A stretch of DNA of 6,376 nucleotides from Sphingobacteriales bacterium (GTDB lineage: Bacteria > Bacteroidota > Bacteroidia > Chitinophagales > Chitinophagaceae), in assembly GCA_024640385.1 (NCBI GenBank), contig JAHEFC010000231.1:1-6376 (forward strand), given 5' to 3'. How positions within the stretch are numbered: the stretch's first letter is position 1; each line of letters begins with the position of its first letter. Made by a program: the position numbers and the translations under genes. The notes under the pieces were generated by a model. It ran no database searches, was not told the origin of the DNA, and saw only the letters and a program-made list of their open reading frames with translations. Of the stretch, positions 3,914 to 6,376 are shown in pieces.

Positions 3914-6376
3914 TTACTGGTTCCGCATTATCCTGAACACTTTCTGACCATTCTTGGTATTCACCCTGATCATGTACTGTCCGTTGATCAGGTGACTCAG
4001 ATCAAGCTCAGCTTTTTTAGCGGAGATCATTCTGATGGAATTGGCCCTGTATTCCCTGCCGGTTACATCAAAGATCCTGATATCTTTTTCGGTAACTCCG
4101 GTAAGATCGGTTTCAATGACTACCCTGGTAGTGAATGGATTTGGATAAACCTTATCACTCACTTCAGTCTGCATCAAACTTGTGATTGATGTTTTCTTAC
4201 TGTTGATCGGCGGATAGTCACCCTGTGCGAATCCATTTCCACATTTATTTGAAGTGGAACTTGCCAAACTTGCAGATGAGGTCTTCTGGCGTTTTTCGAA
4301 AGTGGCCAGGATCCAGGTTATGGTTTTACTTCCATCGAATAAGATGCTGAATTTACCGGTGCCAGGAGCAAACCTCTCAGGTACTAGTCCTGAAATTCTC
4401 GCGCCCTGAACAGGTTCCTGAATATAGTTGTCAGGGCCACGTTTGACGCGTACTTCGAGACTGTTGGAATTTATGTACGAATAGTTTGCGTAATAAGCAT
4501 CTACTTCAACTCCATCTAACATCATTCTTCCTGCCGGACTTACACAATCCAAGTTAGGCTTAACAGCTTTTACGTTATTTCCAAATGGATTCACGTACAA
4601 GATCCCATTTATGTAAGTTGGTGAATAGTTGCCAGAGCCTGTGCCGGTAAGTTCTGGGTAAATCGTGTATTCACCGGGCTGCAATGAGTTGAAGCTGGTA
4701 ATGAAATTACCACCTGGAACCCCGTTAGTATTCAACTTCAGCTTATAGCCAACACCGATGGTGCCTGGAACCGATGCGCTTAGCGTTGATGTGAACGTTG
4801 GAGTTTCACCATTGTTTGTGATAAGGTCATCAGCAGTGACCGTTATCGGAATTCCGGTAATGGTCAGTGTTACTGTTTTGGTAACAGCGGGATTGTAATT
4901 TACCGATCCATTATAACTCAATGCTACATTATATGTGCCCTTATTCGTAGGAGGTGTAGCGGTTGATGAATATACGGTAGGTGCAATGCCGCTGTATAGG
5001 TAACCAATTGTCAGCACTTCGTTATTAGCGCTGGTTATGGTGCCTGTGACAGCCTTTGGCGTTCCATCATATTGAACAGTTCTGTTATCAGCACTGATCA
5101 CTGGGGTGAATTTGGTTATGGAGTAGTTAACAAATTGTGATCCGCTGACATAACCATCGTTTCCTGCAAAAGTTCCTGTTGCTCTATAACTGCCTGCGTT
5201 TATCGGAGCATTTGGGGTTGGGCCGTATGTTGTTGGTGATACGCCTGAATAACTGATCCCCAAGGATGGGCTCAAAGCATTACCGCTTCCGTCTGTAACT
5301 GTTCCTGTAGCAGCTTTTGCAGTTCCGGAATAAACCAATGAGCCGGAAGGTGCAGACATTGTTATTACAGGAGTCAATTTACCTATGCTCAACGTGACAG
5401 TTTTTGACGCCGCATTGTAATTCTGCGATGCAGTATAACTGATCAATACACTGTAGTTTCCGCCGGCTGATGGAGCAGTTGCTGACGGACCATAGGATGT
5501 CCCCGAAATTCCACTGTAACTGTAAGTCAGGGTCAATGTTTCATTATTCACACTTGATATAGATGCAGAAACTGGCTTCGGATCTCCGTTATATGTGAAC
5601 GTTTGCGGATCTGCAGCTGTTATCACCGGTGTGTACTTGCTGATCGTCAGTGTTACGTTTTGAGTAACGGTATTATAGTTTGGATTAGCCACATTGCTAA
5701 CGGCCACATTATAGCTGCCAGCATTTGTTGGCGCTGTTGAACTTGCTGCATATACTGTTGGGGCATTACCTGTGTAGCTGTATGCAAGGCTCAATGTTTC
5801 GCTGTTAACACCCGTTACAGAACCTGTAATGGATTGTGGTGTTCCACTATATGTTACGGTTTTTCCACTGACTGTAATGACAGGAGTCGCCTTGTCAATG
5901 GTCAGTGTTACATTTTGGGTAACGGTATTATAGTTTGCACTTGCCACATTGCTTACGGCCACATTATAGCTGCCAGCATTTGTTGGCGCAGTTGTGCTTG
6001 CTGAATAAACTGTAGGTGCAATACCTGAATAGCTATATGCAAGGCTCAACGTTTCGCTGTTAACACCCGTTACGGAACCTGTAATGGATTGTGGTGTTCC
6101 TGAATATGTAACGGTCTTTCCTGTCACTGTGATCACTGGTGTAGCCTTAAGTATGGTGAACGGAACGGCTGCTGAAGTACCGGTATTGTAATTCACGTTT
6201 CCGGCAAAAGTTCCGGTTACTGAGTAAGTACCTGCATTTTTCGGTGCAGTTGCTGTTGGTCCGTATGCCGTTGTTCCATCTGCCAGTGTTCCTGAATAGC
6301 TGTAGGTGAGTGCAGGAGTCAGTTCCACATTGTTCAACCCTTTGACGGAACCAGACGCAGACTTGGCTGCGCCATC
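3914..6376 (-). CDS. MBG-repeat surface/secreted protein with C-terminal T9SS sorting domain, 5' end beyond window
   Basis: The last 820 residues of a larger secreted protein are visible. The frame is open to the right edge, and the repeat pattern runs through the TTG at 6337, so that codon is not the true start. In order, numbering from the first codon in the window: a partial MBG-like unit (1-78), five further units of 85-89 residues (79-508), most opening with TPVI and ending in a TVTLTI-type strand, a divergent unit starting IPITVTADDL (509-599), a linker domain between Cys611 and Cys721, and a T9SS type A sorting domain (about 736-820) with VYPNPF (743-748), DVTGRE, NGQYMIRV and a final lysine/arginine-rich strand. 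The sorting domain implies Sec export, passage through the type IX machinery, then cleavage and surface attachment or release. The repeats suggest a stalk or adhesin-like fibre; no catalytic domain is visible here, though one could lie upstream. A terminator follows the gene. Confidence 0.94.
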   Translation of the reverse strand, partial: DGAAKSASGSVKGLNNVELTPALTYSYSGTLADGTTAYGPTATAPKNAGTYSVTGTFAGNVNYNTGTSAAVPFTILKATPVITVTGKTVTYSGTPQSITGSVTGVNSETLSLAYSYSGIAPTVYSASTTAPTNAGSYNVAVSNVASANYNTVTQNVTLTIDKATPVITVSGKTVTYSGTPQSITGSVTGVNSETLSLAYSYTGNAPTVYAASSTAPTNAGSYNVAVSNVANPNYNTVTQNVTLTISKYTPVITAADPQTFTYNGDPKPVSASISSVNNETLTLTYSYSGISGTSYGPSATAPSAGGNYSVLISYTASQNYNAASKTVTLSIGKLTPVITMSAPSGSLVYSGTAKAATGTVTDGSGNALSPSLGISYSGVSPTTYGPTPNAPINAGSYRATGTFAGNDGYVSGSQFVNYSITKFTPVISADNRTVQYDGTPKAVTGTITSANNEVLTIGYLYSGIAPTVYSSTATPPTNKGTYNVALSYNGSVNYNPAVTKTVTLTITGIPITVTADDLITNNGETPTFTSTLSASVPGTIGVGYKLKLNTNGVPGGNFITSFNSLQPGEYTIYPELTGTGSGNYSPTYINGILYVNPFGNNVKAVKPNLDCVSPAGRMMLDGVEVDAYYANYSYINSNSLEVRVKRGPDNYIQEPVQGARISGLVPERFAPGTGKFSILFDGSKTITWILATFEKRQKTSSASLASSTSNKCGNGFAQGDYPPINSKKTSITSLMQTEVSDKVYPNPFTTRVVIETDLTGVTEKDIRIFDVTGREYRANSIRMISAKKAELDLSHLINGQYMIRVNTKNGQKVFRIMRNQ
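3917..4171 (-). other. T9SS type A C-terminal sorting domain
   Basis: The last roughly 85 residues fit the Por/T9SS type A sorting signal: VYPNPF followed by alternating beta strands (RVVIETDL, DIRIFDVTGRE, AELDLSHL, GQYMIRVNT) and a terminal strand GQKVFRIMRNQ. This Bacteroidota-specific Ig-like domain directs outer-membrane translocation and is normally removed by the sortase-like PorU. Domain borders are approximate. Confidence 0.93.
4171..4579 (-). other. Cysteine-bounded beta domain between repeats and sorting signal
   Basis: Residues about 600-735 begin near DCVSPAGR (Cys611) and run through YSYINSNSLEVRVKRGPDN, a PERFAPGTGKFSILFDG stretch and ITWILATF, up to NKCGNG (Cys721). The order of an opening Cys, an aromatic Y.Y.N.N strand, a GPDN turn, an F.PG turn, an FDG strand, a W-containing strand and a closing Cys resembles a module I associate with the C-terminal part of large bacterial surface proteins. 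I cannot name a family with certainty. The two cysteines could form a disulfide after export, which is an inference. Confidence 0.5.
4580..4852 (-). other. Divergent MBG_2-like unit closing the repeat array
   Basis: This 91-residue segment opens with IPITVTADDL and ends with GILYVNPFG. It follows the MBG (YGX-type) plan, with an ITVTADD opening strand, a Gly-containing turn where YG is usual (here NNG), a PTFT strand and a late PGEYTI...GSGNYSPTYINGILYV stretch. It is clearly less similar to the other units and lies where such arrays usually end. Family assignment is by eye only. Confidence 0.6.
4853..6376 (-). repeat. Array of MBG-like tandem units encoded in the DNA (one partial, five complete)
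   Basis: Unit borders on the minus strand are 6376-6143 (partial), 6142-5888, 5887-5633, 5632-5375, 5374-5108 and 5107-4853, coding for 85, 85, 86, 89 and 85 residues in the complete units. Each complete unit opens with TPVI(T/S) and contains a Y.G(T/D)(P/A)K-type turn, a YSYSG-like strand, a P.NAG.Y turn and a final strand. The first and fifth units share a TGTFAGN version of the late strand, while the others carry a (V/S)(N/S)YN...TVTL version, so two subtypes are interleaved. Confidence 0.9.
5633..6142 (-). repeat. Recent tandem duplication of one 255-bp MBG unit
   Basis: The units at 6142-5888 and 5887-5633 have the same length and match at 76 of 85 residues and, by hand count, about 216 of 255 bases (about 85%). 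Other pairs of units in the array are far more diverged. Identical stretches of more than 30 bases occur, for example in the region of 5703-5736 and its copy at 5958-5991. This is what recent unequal crossing-over or gene conversion would leave. Confidence 0.88.

Noticed and set aside
3914..6337. TTG at 6337 as the true start of the repeat protein
   Set aside because: The frame and the repeat pattern continue without a stop to the window edge, and there is no signal peptide at 6337.

Overview
The window looks like chromosomal DNA of a Bacteroidota bacterium, most likely the Chitinophagaceae or a near relative. Three things point that way: a C-terminal type IX secretion (T9SS) sorting domain on a large repeat protein, a promoter in front of prs that matches the Bacteroidota -33 TTTG / -7 TAnnTTTG pattern, and the near absence of Shine-Dalgarno sequences. 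The genus-level placement is an inference from general gene style, not a database match.

Layout: (1) 1-665, minus strand: the first 221 codons of prs (PRPP synthase), running off the left edge just before its PRPP-binding loop. (2) 666-1035: prs promoter, a hairpin terminator whose T-run overlaps that promoter, and a probable 70-residue membrane protein on the minus strand (772-984), divergent from radC. (3) 1036-1746, plus strand: complete radC with helix-hairpin-helix and JAMM domains. (4) 1747-1831: an 85-bp convergent intergenic gap made almost entirely of two short tandem repeat types, a 9-mer and a 7-mer. (5) 1832-3817, minus strand: a receptor-type class III adenylyl cyclase with signal peptide, TPR array, one membrane segment and catalytic domain. 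(6) 3857-3890: a strong intrinsic terminator. (7) 3914-6376, minus strand: the C-terminal 820 residues of a very repetitive MBG-type cell-surface or secreted protein ending in a T9SS type A sorting domain; its 5' end lies beyond the right edge.

The genes form no single pathway. prs (nucleotide and cofactor precursors) and radC are housekeeping-type genes. The cyclase and the secreted repeat protein are co-oriented but separated by a terminator, so they are probably separate transcription units. I see no defence island, phage, transposon or biosynthetic cluster, and no convincing undescribed multi-gene system. The items most worth a second look are the small membrane protein with its own terminator, the overlap of that terminator with the prs promoter, the bipartite tandem-repeat cassette after radC, the periplasmic-TPR adenylyl cyclase, and the recently duplicated MBG units.
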